Shown here piece by piece: positions 8,492 to 17,171 of a stretch of 64,000 nt of DNA. Positions within the stretch are counted from its first letter, which is position 1. Every line of letters begins with the position of its first letter. The notes below the pieces were generated by a model. The model worked only from the letters and a program-made list of their open reading frames with translations, ran no database searches and was not told the origin of the DNA. The position numbers and the translations under genes were made by a program. Source of the DNA: Actinomycetota bacterium (lineage in GTDB: Bacteria > Actinomycetota > Thermoleophilia > Gaiellales > Gaiellaceae); the NCBI GenBank assembly GCA_004366385.1, contig ML178782.1, positions 62,001 through 126,000 of the forward strand. The letters are read 5' to 3'.

Positions 8492-9405
8492 ACGTCGTCG
8501 AGGCGGTCGGCGAGGAGCTCGCCGCGGTCGCCGGGCACGTCGACAACCTCGACGGGCGCTTTCTCGCGCTCGCGCTGATGCTCCAGCTCGCCGCGCTCGC
8601 GCTCCGCGCGCTCACGTGGCGGAACGTCCTCGCAGCCGCCTACCCCGACCGGAAAGTGCCCGTGCTCGGAGTCGGCTGCGCGTACGCGGCGGGCATGGCC
8701 GCCAACGCCGTCCTCCCCGCGCGGGGCGGCGAGGGCGTGAAGATCGCGCTCGCGCGGACGCAGGTGCCGGGCTCGAGCATCCCGACCATCGCCGCCTCGC
8801 TCTCGGTCGTCCTGCTCCTCGACGCGTGCATCGGCGGGATCCTCGTCGGCGTGCTCTGGAGCACCGGCGTGCTCCCCTCGCTGCCCGCGCTCCCGCACGT
8901 CGGCGTCCTGCCGCTCGCGGCGGCCGCCGCGGGGCTCGCGCTCGTCGCACTCGCCTTCACCGCGCGCCGGATCGGCCCCGCGCTGCGCCGCGCAGCCGTG
9001 GCCGCCGCGCAGGGCCTCGCCATCCTCCGCAGCCCCGCGCGCTACGCACGAACCGTGCTCCCGTTCCAGCTCGCCGCGTGGGGATGCCGGATCGGCGTCG
9101 TGTTCTTCGTGCTCACGGCCTTCCGGGTCGACGCCGGGCTCGAGACCGCGGCGCTGATCGTGGTGCTGAACGGCGCCTCGACCGCCGTCCCCGTCCCCGG
9201 CGGCGCCGGAACGCAGCAGGTGCTCGCGACCTACGCGCTCCAGGGCATGCTCTCGGCGGCGGCCGCCGTGTCGCTCTCGGTGAGCATGCAGGTCGGCGTG
9301 ACGATGGTGAACACGACGGTCGGGCTCGTCGCCGTGATGCTCCTGTTCCGGACCGCGCGGCCGATCGCGTCGCTGCGGGCCGCGAGCTGGACGCGCGAGG
9401 GCTGA
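8488..9405 (+). CDS. UPF0104/LPG-synthase-like flippase-domain membrane protein
   Basis: A 305-residue polytopic protein of the lysylphosphatidylglycerol synthase transmembrane (UPF0104) family. AANAVLPARGGEGVKIALA is the family's conserved N-x-LP-x-R-G-G-E segment, and STAVPVPGGAGTQQVL is the second signature loop. Seven or eight hydrophobic helices follow one another. GTG at 8488 overlaps the TGA of the GDPD gene, indicating translational coupling. Members without a synthase domain are thought to move or sense lipids. A second, 5'-truncated member lies at 46383. Confidence 0.82.
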   Translation: MNVVEAVGEELAAVAGHVDNLDGRFLALALMLQLAALALRALTWRNVLAAAYPDRKVPVLGVGCAYAAGMAANAVLPARGGEGVKIALARTQVPGSSIPTIAASLSVVLLLDACIGGILVGVLWSTGVLPSLPALPHVGVLPLAAAAAGLALVALAFTARRIGPALRRAAVAAAQGLAILRSPARYARTVLPFQLAAWGCRIGVVFFVLTAFRVDAGLETAALIVVLNGASTAVPVPGGAGTQQVLATYALQGMLSAAAAVSLSVSMQVGVTMVNTTVGLVAVMLLFRTARPIASLRAASWTREG

Positions 9406-9410
9406 GGACG

Positions 9411-10175
9411 ATGCCGTACGCGACCGTCGGCGATCTCGAGCTCTACCACGAGGAGCCGGGTCGCGAGGACGGGCAGCCGCTCGTCCTGCTCCACGGCGCC
9501 GGGGGGACGATCGACGACCCTGTCGGCGGTTGGGCCGGGCTCATGCCGTCCTTCGCGGAGGAGTACCGCGTCGTCGCCGTCGAGCACCGCGGCCACGGGC
9601 GCACGACGAACCCGGCCGGCTTCATGTCCTTCGAGCAGCTCGGCGACGACATCGGCGGGCTGATCGAGCAGCTCGGGATCGCGCCCGCGCACGTCGCCGG
9701 GATCAGCGACGGCGGCGTGGTCGCGCTCGACCTCGCGCTCCGCCGCCCGCAGCTCACGCGCTCGATCGTCGTGCTCGGCGCGAACCACTCGACGCACGAC
9801 GGCCTCGCCGACTACGCGGCCTCACTCGACCCGGACGCGCTCGAAGAGGCGCACCCCGAGGCCGCGGCCGCATTCGCCGCCCGCCACGACCAGGGCAAGG
9901 AGCCCGGCTGGTGGAAGACGCTCATGCGCCAGATCGTCGAGAACAACACGCACAACCCGACGTGGACGCCGGAGGACCTGAACCGCATCTCCTGCCCGAC
10001 GCTGCTGATCGCGGGCGAGAACGACCCGTTCGCCCCGACCGACCAGATGACGACGATGAAGCGCGAGATCCCGGGCGCAGAGTGGCTGATCGTGAACCAC
10101 GCGGGCCACCCGGTGCACTTCGAGCACCCGGAGATCGTCGGCCCGCGGATCCTCGACTTCCTCGGCCGGAACTAA
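9411..10175 (+). CDS. alpha/beta-fold hydrolase
   Basis: A 254-residue cytoplasmic hydrolase. LVLLHGAGGTIDDP is the oxyanion-hole segment, and AGISDGGVVAL holds the nucleophile Ser. GENDPFAPTDQM holds the acid and VNHAGHPVHFEHPE the His. It starts with ATG at 9411, six bases after the flippase-like gene, and is the last gene of the run that began with PAP2. Its stop overlaps that of the convergent DUF427 gene. Substrate unknown. Confidence 0.85.
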   Translation: MPYATVGDLELYHEEPGREDGQPLVLLHGAGGTIDDPVGGWAGLMPSFAEEYRVVAVEHRGHGRTTNPAGFMSFEQLGDDIGGLIEQLGIAPAHVAGISDGGVVALDLALRRPQLTRSIVVLGANHSTHDGLADYAASLDPDALEEAHPEAAAAFAARHDQGKEPGWWKTLMRQIVENNTHNPTWTPEDLNRISCPTLLIAGENDPFAPTDQMTTMKREIPGAEWLIVNHAGHPVHFEHPEIVGPRILDFLGRN

Positions 10176-10618
10176 CTCTTGAACGGGCCTTCGACCTCGG
10201 ACGTGATCCAGCCGCCGTAGAAGTCGCCCGGCTGCGGCTCGACGCGCTCGTCGTCGAGGAAGCAGGCGTCGACCCGGCCGGGATAGAACGCGACCCAGTC
10301 TCGGATCGGGTCGAAGCCGGGGAGCGGGTCGCGGTACGTCCACGCGGCGCGCTCCGCCCGCACGCCGCCCGCGACCGCGTCGTAGTAGTCGGCCGTCCCC
10401 TTCCACTCGCAGAACGTCGTGCGCCCGCCCGCGGGCTCGAGCACCCCTTCGCGGACGTCCTCGAGCGCGACGTAGTACACGGGTGGATGGCTGGTCTCGA
10501 GCACGCGCTGCGAGCGGCCCGTGTCGACGATCGTCTCGCCGCCGAGGACGACGCGGATCCGCCGCTCGCTCGGCTCGACGCGCGGCGGGCGCGGGTACTC
10601 CCAGACGGACTCGGCCAT
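10172..10618 (-). CDS. DUF427 domain-containing protein
   Basis: A 148-residue protein. TIVDTGRSQRVLETSHPPVY, FCEWKGTADYYD and AWTYRDPLPGFDPIRDWVAF are hallmark DUF427 strands; the family is a small beta-tent fold of unknown function. ATG at 10618. The 3' end overlaps the convergent hydrolase gene by four bases. Confidence 0.88.
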   Translation of the reverse strand: MAESVWEYPRPPRVEPSERRIRVVLGGETIVDTGRSQRVLETSHPPVYYVALEDVREGVLEPAGGRTTFCEWKGTADYYDAVAGGVRAERAAWTYRDPLPGFDPIRDWVAFYPGRVDACFLDDERVEPQPGDFYGGWITSEVEGPFKS

Positions 10619-10634
10619 AAGGCCATCGTGCCTG

Positions 10635-11798
10635 TCAGACGTACTCCTCGCTGCGGAGCCCGGCGAGGCGGCGATCGACCCGGCGCTCGCGTTCGGAGTC
10701 GGGGAGGAACCAGCGCTCGGCGATCGCGGTCGGGACGACGGCCGAGAGGACGACGACGGTGACGAGGAGCGAGAACTGGGTCGTGTCGATGATCCCCGCC
10801 TCGAGGCCGAAGAGCGCCGAGATCGTCCCGAAGGTCAGGCCCGTGCTCATGAGCAGCGTCGTGAACGCGCCGTGGCGGCGGTCGGCGCGCCGCGCGAGCG
10901 GGTACACGAGGCCGAGCTTGGGGATCATCTTCGCCGCCAGCAGAACGAACAGCAGCCCCAGGTTCCCGACAACGGCGCCCAGCGAGACGTTCAAGCCGCT
11001 GCGCACGAAGAAGAACGGGGTCAGGAACGCGAACGCGACCACGCGCAGCCGCTTCTGCTCCTCCCGGTGCTCCTGGTAGTGCCTGCTCATCACCAGCCCG
11101 AGGACGAACGCGGGGAGCACGGCGTGGCCGTTCGAGACGTCGGCCAGCACCATGAGCACGAGCAGACAGAGGAAGACGAGCTTGATCTCGGGCTCGATCA
11201 CGCGGTCGCCGTAGCGGCCGAAGAACCACGGTGCGAGCCGCGGCAGCCCGAGGATCAGCCCCAGCGACACGGCCAGGAACAGCGGGAACCACGCGTTCGG
11301 CGTGACGAAGATCGCGGACAGCGCGAGCGCGGTGCAGAGATCGGTGACGAACGTCGCGCTCATCAGCAGCTTCCCGACGTTCGTCCCCGTGAGGCCGCGC
11401 TCGACGAGGACCGCGTACACGACCGCGAGCGACGTCGTGGACAGCGCCGTGCCGGCGATCAGCGACGCGCGGCCCGACCAGTCGAGCAGGAGATAGGCGA
11501 CCCCGGACGCGACGAGGAACGGCCCGACGAACGAGACGACCCCGATCCCGACGGACGCCTCCAAGCGCCGCCGCATGAACTTCGGGTCGACCTCCATGCC
11601 CGCGAGGAACGTGAGCACGATGGCCGCGAACCCCGCGATGAAGTCGAGCCAGTCCTGGGTCTCGAGGCCGAGCAGGTTCCCGGCGACGACGCCGAACGTG
11701 AGCTCCACGAGGGCGACAGTGATCCCGAGCTCGACGGAGACGATGCTGGCGAGCAGCACGACCACCGCCAGGACTGCTGCGAGTTGGATGGGCTCCAC
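10635..11798 (-). CDS. cation:proton antiporter (CPA2/KefB-like membrane domain)
   Basis: A 387-residue polytopic antiporter, about the length of a membrane domain without the RCK/TrkA-N regulatory part. LTFLAGMEVDPKFMRRRLEA, GTALSTTSLAVVYAVLVERG and PAFVLGLVMSRHYQEHREEQ are typical CPA2 segments; the T-S pair in STTSLAVV is where CPA2 proteins bind the ion. GTG at 11798 has AGGAGG eight bases upstream. It exchanges Na+ or K+ for H+ across the inner membrane. A short upstream region separates it from the divergent MmcQ pair. Confidence 0.88.
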   Translation of the reverse strand: MEPIQLAAVLAVVVLLASIVSVELGITVALVELTFGVVAGNLLGLETQDWLDFIAGFAAIVLTFLAGMEVDPKFMRRRLEASVGIGVVSFVGPFLVASGVAYLLLDWSGRASLIAGTALSTTSLAVVYAVLVERGLTGTNVGKLLMSATFVTDLCTALALSAIFVTPNAWFPLFLAVSLGLILGLPRLAPWFFGRYGDRVIEPEIKLVFLCLLVLMVLADVSNGHAVLPAFVLGLVMSRHYQEHREEQKRLRVVAFAFLTPFFFVRSGLNVSLGAVVGNLGLLFVLLAAKMIPKLGLVYPLARRADRRHGAFTTLLMSTGLTFGTISALFGLEAGIIDTTQFSLLVTVVVLSAVVPTAIAERWFLPDSERERRVDRRLAGLRSEEYV

Positions 11799-11911
11799 CG
11801 GTACGGCCTCCTGTGCTCGAGGGAACGTCGGTAGAGGCCATCAGCTCCCGGAGGAGCGGTTGAGCGCGAGCCTCATCGCGCGAGCCGGCACTGTAGCGGA
11901 GGGCTAGCCTG

Positions 11912-12271
11912 ATGCACATGGCCGGCTGGGAGACCGTCCGCGAGATCGCGTCCGCGCTCCCGGGCGCCGAGGAGGGCGTGACCTACGGCAAGCCGGCGTT
12001 CAAGGTCGGCGGCAGGCTCTTCGCGTGGATGAGCCCGTCCAGCGACGCGCCCGCGGATGCGCTCGCGCTCCGCGTCGATCCGGACGAGAAGCCGCTCGTC
12101 ATCGCCTCCGACCCGGACGTGTTCTTCGAGACGCCGCACTACGCCGGGCACCCGATCGTCCTCGTCCACCTGGACACGGTCGACCGCGCGACCCTCGCCG
12201 ACCGGATCGAGGATTCCTGGCTCCTGCGGGCGCCGAAGCGGCTCGTCGCCGAGTACACGGCTGACGCCTGA
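11912..12271 (+). CDS. MmcQ/YjbR family protein, first tandem copy
   Basis: A 119-residue protein. VREIASALPGAEEGVTYGKP, AFKVGGRLFAWM and VFFETPHYAGHPIVLVHL are the YjbR/MmcQ fold, a CyaY-like DNA-binding domain of uncertain role. It starts with ATG at 11912 or 11918. The stop TGA shares a base with the ATG of the next gene, a homologue in the same order, so this is a tandem duplication. Confidence 0.85.
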   Translation: MHMAGWETVREIASALPGAEEGVTYGKPAFKVGGRLFAWMSPSSDAPADALALRVDPDEKPLVIASDPDVFFETPHYAGHPIVLVHLDTVDRATLADRIEDSWLLRAPKRLVAEYTADA

Positions 12272-12618
12272 TGGCCGGCCTCGACACCGTCCGCGAGCTC
12301 GTCTCCTCCTTCCCGGAGGTGGAGGAGTCGGGCGAAGGCCGCGCAGGCTGGCGCGTTCGCGGGAAGCTGTTCGCCTGGGAGGCGCGCGAGCGGGACGGTG
12401 GCGGCCTCGCCGTGCGCGTCGACCGCGACGAGAAGCAGCTCATCCTCGACGCCGACCCCGGCGTCTACTTCACGAGCCCGCACTACCACGGCTACCCGGC
12501 CGTGCAGATCAGGCTCGAGGCGATCGAGCGCGAGGAGTTGCACGCGCGGCTCGAGGACGCGTGGCTGATCCAGGCGCCGAAGCGGCTCGCCGCGTCCTAC
12601 GTGGCCGAGAACGACTGA
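12271..12618 (+). CDS. MmcQ/YjbR family protein, second tandem copy
   Basis: A 115-residue paralogue of the preceding gene with the same layout: TVRELVSSFPEVEESGEG, WRVRGKLFAWEAR, VYFTSPHYHGYPAVQIRL, and the shared ending W-L-x-x-APKRLxAxY. The two copies have diverged, with the acidic-charged N-terminus changed most, so the duplication is old. The start overlaps the previous stop as TGATG. It converges on the HIT gene and overlaps it by about 20 bases. Confidence 0.85.
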   Translation: MAGLDTVRELVSSFPEVEESGEGRAGWRVRGKLFAWEARERDGGGLAVRVDRDEKQLILDADPGVYFTSPHYHGYPAVQIRLEAIEREELHARLEDAWLIQAPKRLAASYVAEND

Positions 12619-13025
12619 CGCAGTGCCGCGGCTGTCTCGTCGAGCTCGGCACGCGGCCGGATCGAGTAGTCGTCCGGAAGCCGCAGCCCGAAGCCGTCGC
12701 CCTCGTACCGCGGGATCACATGCAGGTGCACGTGGAAGACCTCCTGCCCGGCCGCCTCGCCGTCCGCGAGGAACAGGTTGACTCCCTCGCAGCGGAGCGA
12801 GGACGCGCGCAGCGCAGCCGCGACCCGCTGCCCCGCGACGAACACCTCCGCGCCGTCCTCCGGGTCGAGGTCGGCGAGGTACGTCGCGTGCGTGCGCGGC
12901 ACCACGAGCACGTGCCCGCGCACGACCGGCTGGATGTCCATGAACGTGACCGTCCGCTCCGCCTCCTCCACGACGGACACCTCTCCGTCGCCCGCGACGA
13001 GCCGGCAGAAGAGGCAGTCGCTCAC
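12597..13025 (-). CDS. HIT family protein
   Basis: A 142-residue histidine-triad nucleotide hydrolase or transferase. CLFCRLVAGD near the N-terminus has the Cys pair of bacterial HIT proteins, RGHVLVVPRTHATYLADL is the central strand, and VFHVHLHVIPRYEGD contains the catalytic triad H-x-H-x-H. GTG at 13025 overlaps the TGA of the upstream S10 peptidase gene, so the two are coupled. Confidence 0.92.
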   Translation of the reverse strand: MSDCLFCRLVAGDGEVSVVEEAERTVTFMDIQPVVRGHVLVVPRTHATYLADLDPEDGAEVFVAGQRVAAALRASSLRCEGVNLFLADGEAAGQEVFHVHLHVIPRYEGDGFGLRLPDDYSIRPRAELDETAAALRQSFSAT

Positions 13026-14533
13026 GCGGTCGCGTCGGCCACGAACGCGGCGATCGCGTCCGTGAACTCGCGCCTGCTCGACTCCCACGCGTAGAACATG
13101 TGCCCGCCGCCGAAGTGGCGCACGGTGAGGCGCTCGGCCATCTGCGGGTCGAGGCGCATGAGGTTCCGCAGGCGGTCGCTCGCGTAGTACGGCGTGATCA
13201 GGTCGAAGCGGCCGTGCGTGACGAACGCCTGCATGTGCGGGTTCAGCGCCATCCCGTAGCGGAAGTCGTCCGTCGCGCCGGGCGGCGCGGCGAACGCGTG
13301 GTGCTCGGTGTCGTTCTTCCAGGCCGTGTTCACCTCGTACGAGAGCAGCGTGTACTCGCGGTCGGTCTCGACCCCGATCTCGGAACGGAGCATGCGGTTC
13401 ACGGCCATCGTGTACGCGGGGCTGATCCCCGAGAGCGTCGGATCCGGCCAGGCGAAGCCGTCCCGGTCCGGGAACGGGTCGGTCGCCGTGATCGTCGTGT
13501 CGTAGACGCCGAGGATCTTCCGCTGGTCGCGCAACAGCTCCCGCGCGAAGGTGATGATCGAGACACGGCCCTCCGCGCGCTGCACGAGCTCGAGCGGGAG
13601 GCCGATGAGGTCGGCGAGCCGCTCGAGGATCCGATCCCGCTCCTTCGCCGGCATGGACGCGCCACGCGTGAGGAACGCGGTGTAGTCGCCGGTCGCGAAC
13701 TCCTCGGCCTCGCGGAAGACCTTGTTGAGCGCCGCGCCCTTGCGGAACGCGCGCGAGCGGCCGTGGTGCACCGCCGCCGCGGCCATCGTGGGGACGCGGT
13801 CGATCCAGCCGAGAACCTCGTAGTCGGTCGGCTGGAGGCCCGTGATCTCGAGCGCCGGCGAGATGAGGATCGCGCCGTTCAGGCCGACGCCGGCGGTCTC
13901 CTGGAGCGAGCGCGCGAGCCGCCCCACGCGGTAGCCGCCGTAGCTCTCGCCGGCGATGAAGACGGGCGAGCCCCAGCGGTCGTGCTCGGAGAGCCAGCGG
14001 CTCACGAGCTCGCAGATCGACTCGAGGTCGCGCTTGTAGCCGAAGTACTCCTTCGGGTCGGCCGCGTCCTCGGGCGGCTTCGCCTCGCTCTTCGTGTCGC
14101 CCTTCTTCTCGGGCTCGATGACGCGGCTGAAGCCCGTCCCGATGGGGTCGACGAAGACGATGTCGGTGAAGGCCAGCCACGAGGACTCGTTCTCGACGAG
14201 CTTCGGGGGCATCGCGGGCAGCGTCCCGTCGGCGGGGAAGTCGATCCGCTGCGGGCCGACCGCACCCATGTGCAGGTACGCCGACGAGGCGCCCGGGCCG
14301 CCGTTGAAGACGAAGGTCACGGGACGGTCGCGGTCGCCGTCTCCGGCGACGTACGCGACCGAGAACATCTCGGCCGCGGGCTTCTCCTTCTTCCGGAGCA
14401 CCGTCCACTTGGCGGTGGCCGAGTACTCGATCGCCTTCTTGCCGCGGCCCCAGCGCGCCGTCGTCTCGGCCCCGGCGGGCGGCTCGTGGTCGCGCTTGGC
14501 CTCGCTCTTCTCGTTCGTCGTCTGCTCGCTCAT
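13022..14533 (-). CDS. S10-family serine carboxypeptidase
   Basis: A 503-residue peptidase. PVTFVFNGGPGASSAYLHMG is the oxyanion region, FIAGESYGGYRVG holds the nucleophile Ser, FVTHGRFDLITPYY the Asp and HFGGGHMFYAWES the His. The N-terminus from ATG at 14533 (MSEQTTNEKSEAKRDHEPP) is hydrophilic with no signal peptide, so the protein appears cytoplasmic. S10 enzymes remove C-terminal residues from peptides. It is transcribed with the HIT gene. Confidence 0.9.
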   Translation of the reverse strand: MSEQTTNEKSEAKRDHEPPAGAETTARWGRGKKAIEYSATAKWTVLRKKEKPAAEMFSVAYVAGDGDRDRPVTFVFNGGPGASSAYLHMGAVGPQRIDFPADGTLPAMPPKLVENESSWLAFTDIVFVDPIGTGFSRVIEPEKKGDTKSEAKPPEDAADPKEYFGYKRDLESICELVSRWLSEHDRWGSPVFIAGESYGGYRVGRLARSLQETAGVGLNGAILISPALEITGLQPTDYEVLGWIDRVPTMAAAAVHHGRSRAFRKGAALNKVFREAEEFATGDYTAFLTRGASMPAKERDRILERLADLIGLPLELVQRAEGRVSIITFARELLRDQRKILGVYDTTITATDPFPDRDGFAWPDPTLSGISPAYTMAVNRMLRSEIGVETDREYTLLSYEVNTAWKNDTEHHAFAAPPGATDDFRYGMALNPHMQAFVTHGRFDLITPYYASDRLRNLMRLDPQMAERLTVRHFGGGHMFYAWESSRREFTDAIAAFVADATA

Positions 14534-14631
14534 GGGCGCGCACGCTACCGACTTCCCCGCATCCGGTCGCGGATCACTCCCGATGGCGGAACCCGGACGC
14601 GGTGCGAGCGTGGCCGCAGCGGAGGCACACG

Positions 14632-14949
14632 ATGGGCGAGATCGCAGCGAAGAAGAAACGGAAGACGCCAGCACCCGCCCCCGGGTCGTTCTTCTTCGCG
14701 CTCATGGCCGGGCTGTGGGGCTCGTTCGTGACGCTGCTCGCGGCATCACCGGAGTCGCTCGACGACGCATACGAGTGGCTCCGCGGCCTCGCGCTCGTGT
14801 GGGAGATCGCGATGTGGATTCTCACGCTCCCCTGGACGCTCGCGTACCTCGTCTACGAGACGTCGTGGGCCCACTGGCTCCGCGTCCTCCTCGTCGCGCT
14901 GTTCGTCCTCGTCCACCTGTCGGTCTCGGCGCCGCGAGCGCGACGCTGA
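14632..14949 (+). CDS. small two-helix membrane protein, unknown function
   Basis: A 105-residue protein with a basic N-terminus (MGEIAAKKKRKTPAPAPG) and about three hydrophobic stretches: FFFALMAGLWGSFVTLLA, WEIAMWILTLPWTLAYLVY and LRVLLVALFVLVHL. ATG at 14632 has GGAGG seven bases upstream. No family is recognised. It is divergent from the S10 gene and 19 bases before the DUF4389 gene. Confidence 0.6.
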   Translation: MGEIAAKKKRKTPAPAPGSFFFALMAGLWGSFVTLLAASPESLDDAYEWLRGLALVWEIAMWILTLPWTLAYLVYETSWAHWLRVLLVALFVLVHLSVSAPRARR

Positions 14950-14968
14950 GGCGGGGAGCCGTGTAAGA

Positions 14969-16396
14969 GTGTCGTTGCCGCAGATGGACGCCCGGCAGGC
15001 ATACCCGGTACGGCTCGAGGGCGAGCTCGACGCGAAGCTCTCCCGCTGGCTCTGGCTCGTCAAGTGGCTGCTCGCGATCCCGCACTACATCGTGCTCGCG
15101 TTCCTGTGGCTCGCGTACTTCGCGCTGACGGTGGTCGCGTTCTTCGCGGTCCTCTTCACCGGCCGCTACCCGCGCGGGATCTTCGCGTTCAACCTCGGCG
15201 TGCTGCGCTGGACGTGGCGCGTCGGGTTCTACACGTACGCGGCGCTCGGCACCGACCGCTACCCGCCGTTCACGCTCGACGACGTCCCCGACTACCCCGC
15301 GCGGCTCGACATCGCCTACCCGGAGCGGCTCTCGCGCGGGCTCGTGCTCGTGAAGTGGTGGCTGCTCGCCATCCCGCACTACGTCGTCCTCGGTCTCTTT
15401 CTCGGCGGCGCGAGCTACACGGTGGCGAAGACGACGGGCTGGGTGTGGGGCTTCGGCTTCCAGACCGGGCTCATCGGCTTCCTCGTGCTCGTCGCAGGCG
15501 TCGTGCTCCTCTTCCGGACGACGTATCCGCGCGGCGTCTTCGACCTCGTCCTCGGGCTCGACCGCTGGGTCGCACGCGTCGTCGCGTACGCCGGGCTCAT
15601 GACCGACGAGTACCCGCCCTTCCGGCTCGACCAGGGCGGCGCCGACCCGGCCGGGATCGCGCCGGGCGCGCCGGCCGAGGTCGTCCCCTCCGAGCCCGCC
15701 GCCGCGGAGACTGCAGGTGCGGCGCCGAGCGGCGGCCGCGCCGGGCGCATCGTCCTCGTCGTCCTCGGCAGCATCGCGGCGATCCTCGCGTTCGGGCTGC
15801 TCACGGGCGGCTGCGCGCTCGTCGGCGTCGACCGCATCGCCCGCGACGACGACGGCTTCCTGATGTCCCCGACCGAGGACCTGAGGACGTCGACGTACGC
15901 GATCGTGTCCGACCGGGCCGAGCTGGACACCGACGGGGCGGAGTGGGCGCTCGAGACGTTCCTCGGCACCGTCCGAGTCCGGGCGGAGAGCGAGACCGGG
16001 CGGGAGATCTTCATCGGCATCGGGCGGGAGCGGGAGGTCGCCGCGTACCTCGGCCAGGTCGAGCGAGACGTCGTCAGCGGCCTCGACTTCGACGGCGATC
16101 CCGAGTACGAGCGCCGACCGGGCCGAGCCCCGAGGACGGAGCCGGTGAACACGTTCTGGGCGGCGTCGGCGTCCGGAACCGGCGAGGTGACGCTCGACTG
16201 GGAGCCCGAGGATGGCGACTGGCGCGTGGTGCTGATGAACGCGGACGGGTCGCGAGGGGTGTCCGCGGACGTCTCGATCGGCGCCGAGCTCGACCCGCTC
16301 CTCTGGATCGGGATCGGCCTCCTCGTCGCGGGCGGCCTGCTCGCCGCCGCCGCGGCCCTCGCGATCACCTTCGGCGTGCGCCACGGCCGGACGTAG
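14969..16396 (+). CDS. DUF4389 domain-containing membrane protein
   Basis: A 475-residue membrane protein with two DUF4389 repeats. Each has the pattern YPxRLxxxxxxxLSRxLxxxKWxLAIPHY, seen near residues 12-36 and 110-135. Each is followed by helices and TGRYPRGIF or TTYPRGVFDLVLG. A further helix (about 265-285) precedes a C-terminal domain of about 150 residues and a final helix. GTG at 14969 or ATG at 14984. It is probably cotranscribed with the CPBP gene three bases downstream. Function unknown. Confidence 0.85.
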   Translation: MSLPQMDARQAYPVRLEGELDAKLSRWLWLVKWLLAIPHYIVLAFLWLAYFALTVVAFFAVLFTGRYPRGIFAFNLGVLRWTWRVGFYTYAALGTDRYPPFTLDDVPDYPARLDIAYPERLSRGLVLVKWWLLAIPHYVVLGLFLGGASYTVAKTTGWVWGFGFQTGLIGFLVLVAGVVLLFRTTYPRGVFDLVLGLDRWVARVVAYAGLMTDEYPPFRLDQGGADPAGIAPGAPAEVVPSEPAAAETAGAAPSGGRAGRIVLVVLGSIAAILAFGLLTGGCALVGVDRIARDDDGFLMSPTEDLRTSTYAIVSDRAELDTDGAEWALETFLGTVRVRAESETGREIFIGIGREREVAAYLGQVERDVVSGLDFDGDPEYERRPGRAPRTEPVNTFWAASASGTGEVTLDWEPEDGDWRVVLMNADGSRGVSADVSIGAELDPLLWIGIGLLVAGGLLAAAAALAITFGVRHGRT

Positions 16397-16399
16397 GGC

Positions 16400-17140
16400 G
16401 TGCCGGCCGGCGACGAGACGCCCGTTTCCCCGGATCAGCACTCGCTCGCGCGCTCGATCGCCCTCCACCTCCTGCCCGGCGTGGCGCTCGGGGTCTTCGT
16501 CCTGGTCGCCGCCCAGTGGCTGCCGGCGGTCGTCGCGCTCCTCGTCGGCATCGGCCTGGTGATCGTCCCACTCGAGCTCGGCTACCTCCTGTACCAGGCG
16601 AGGCGCCGCAACGGGTCGTGGTCCATGGAGGGCGTCATCCTCTACCGTGAGCGTCACCCGGCGCGGACGGTCGCGCTCTGGGCCGTCCCGCTCGTGTTGT
16701 GGGCGAGCGTGATCTTCGTGGTCTCGATCGCGGTGCTGGACGACTGGATCGTCGACACGCTCTTCTCCTGGTACCCGGAGTCGATCCGCGAGCTCGCGAG
16801 CTTCGAGGACGACGACGACCCGGCCACGTGGGTGCTCGTCGTCCTCTTCGCGCTCGCGTTCCTGCTCAACGGCTTCGTCGGGCCGGTGACGGAGGAGCTG
16901 TACTTCCGCGGGCACCTGCTCCCGCGGATCGACCGCTTCCGCCGCGGCGCGCCCGTACTCAACGCCGTGCTCTTCTCGCTGTACCACGTCTGGACGCCGT
17001 GGCAGAACCCGGCCCGGATCGTCGCGCTCCTGCCCTGGATCTACAGGGTCTGGAGAAAGCGCTCGCTCGCGCTCTCGCTCGCCGTGCACCTCGCCATCAA
17101 CAACCTGTTCCTGCTCCTCGTGCTCGTCGCGTTCCTCTGA
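16400..17140 (+). CDS. CPBP-family intramembrane metalloprotease
   Basis: A 246-residue polytopic protein. VTEELYFRGHLLPRI is the EExxxR catalytic motif of CPBP (Abi/Rce1-like) glutamic proteases, SLYHVWTPWQNP is the second motif with His, and LAVHLAINNLFLL is the third with His and Asn. It starts with GTG at 16400. Members process prenylated or membrane peptides or act in immunity and secretion; the substrate here is unknown. Confidence 0.87.
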   Translation: MPAGDETPVSPDQHSLARSIALHLLPGVALGVFVLVAAQWLPAVVALLVGIGLVIVPLELGYLLYQARRRNGSWSMEGVILYRERHPARTVALWAVPLVLWASVIFVVSIAVLDDWIVDTLFSWYPESIRELASFEDDDDPATWVLVVLFALAFLLNGFVGPVTEELYFRGHLLPRIDRFRRGAPVLNAVLFSLYHVWTPWQNPARIVALLPWIYRVWRKRSLALSLAVHLAINNLFLLLVLVAFL

Positions 17141-17171
17141 CGCGGCCCCGTCGACCCGAAAGGAGGGGCTC

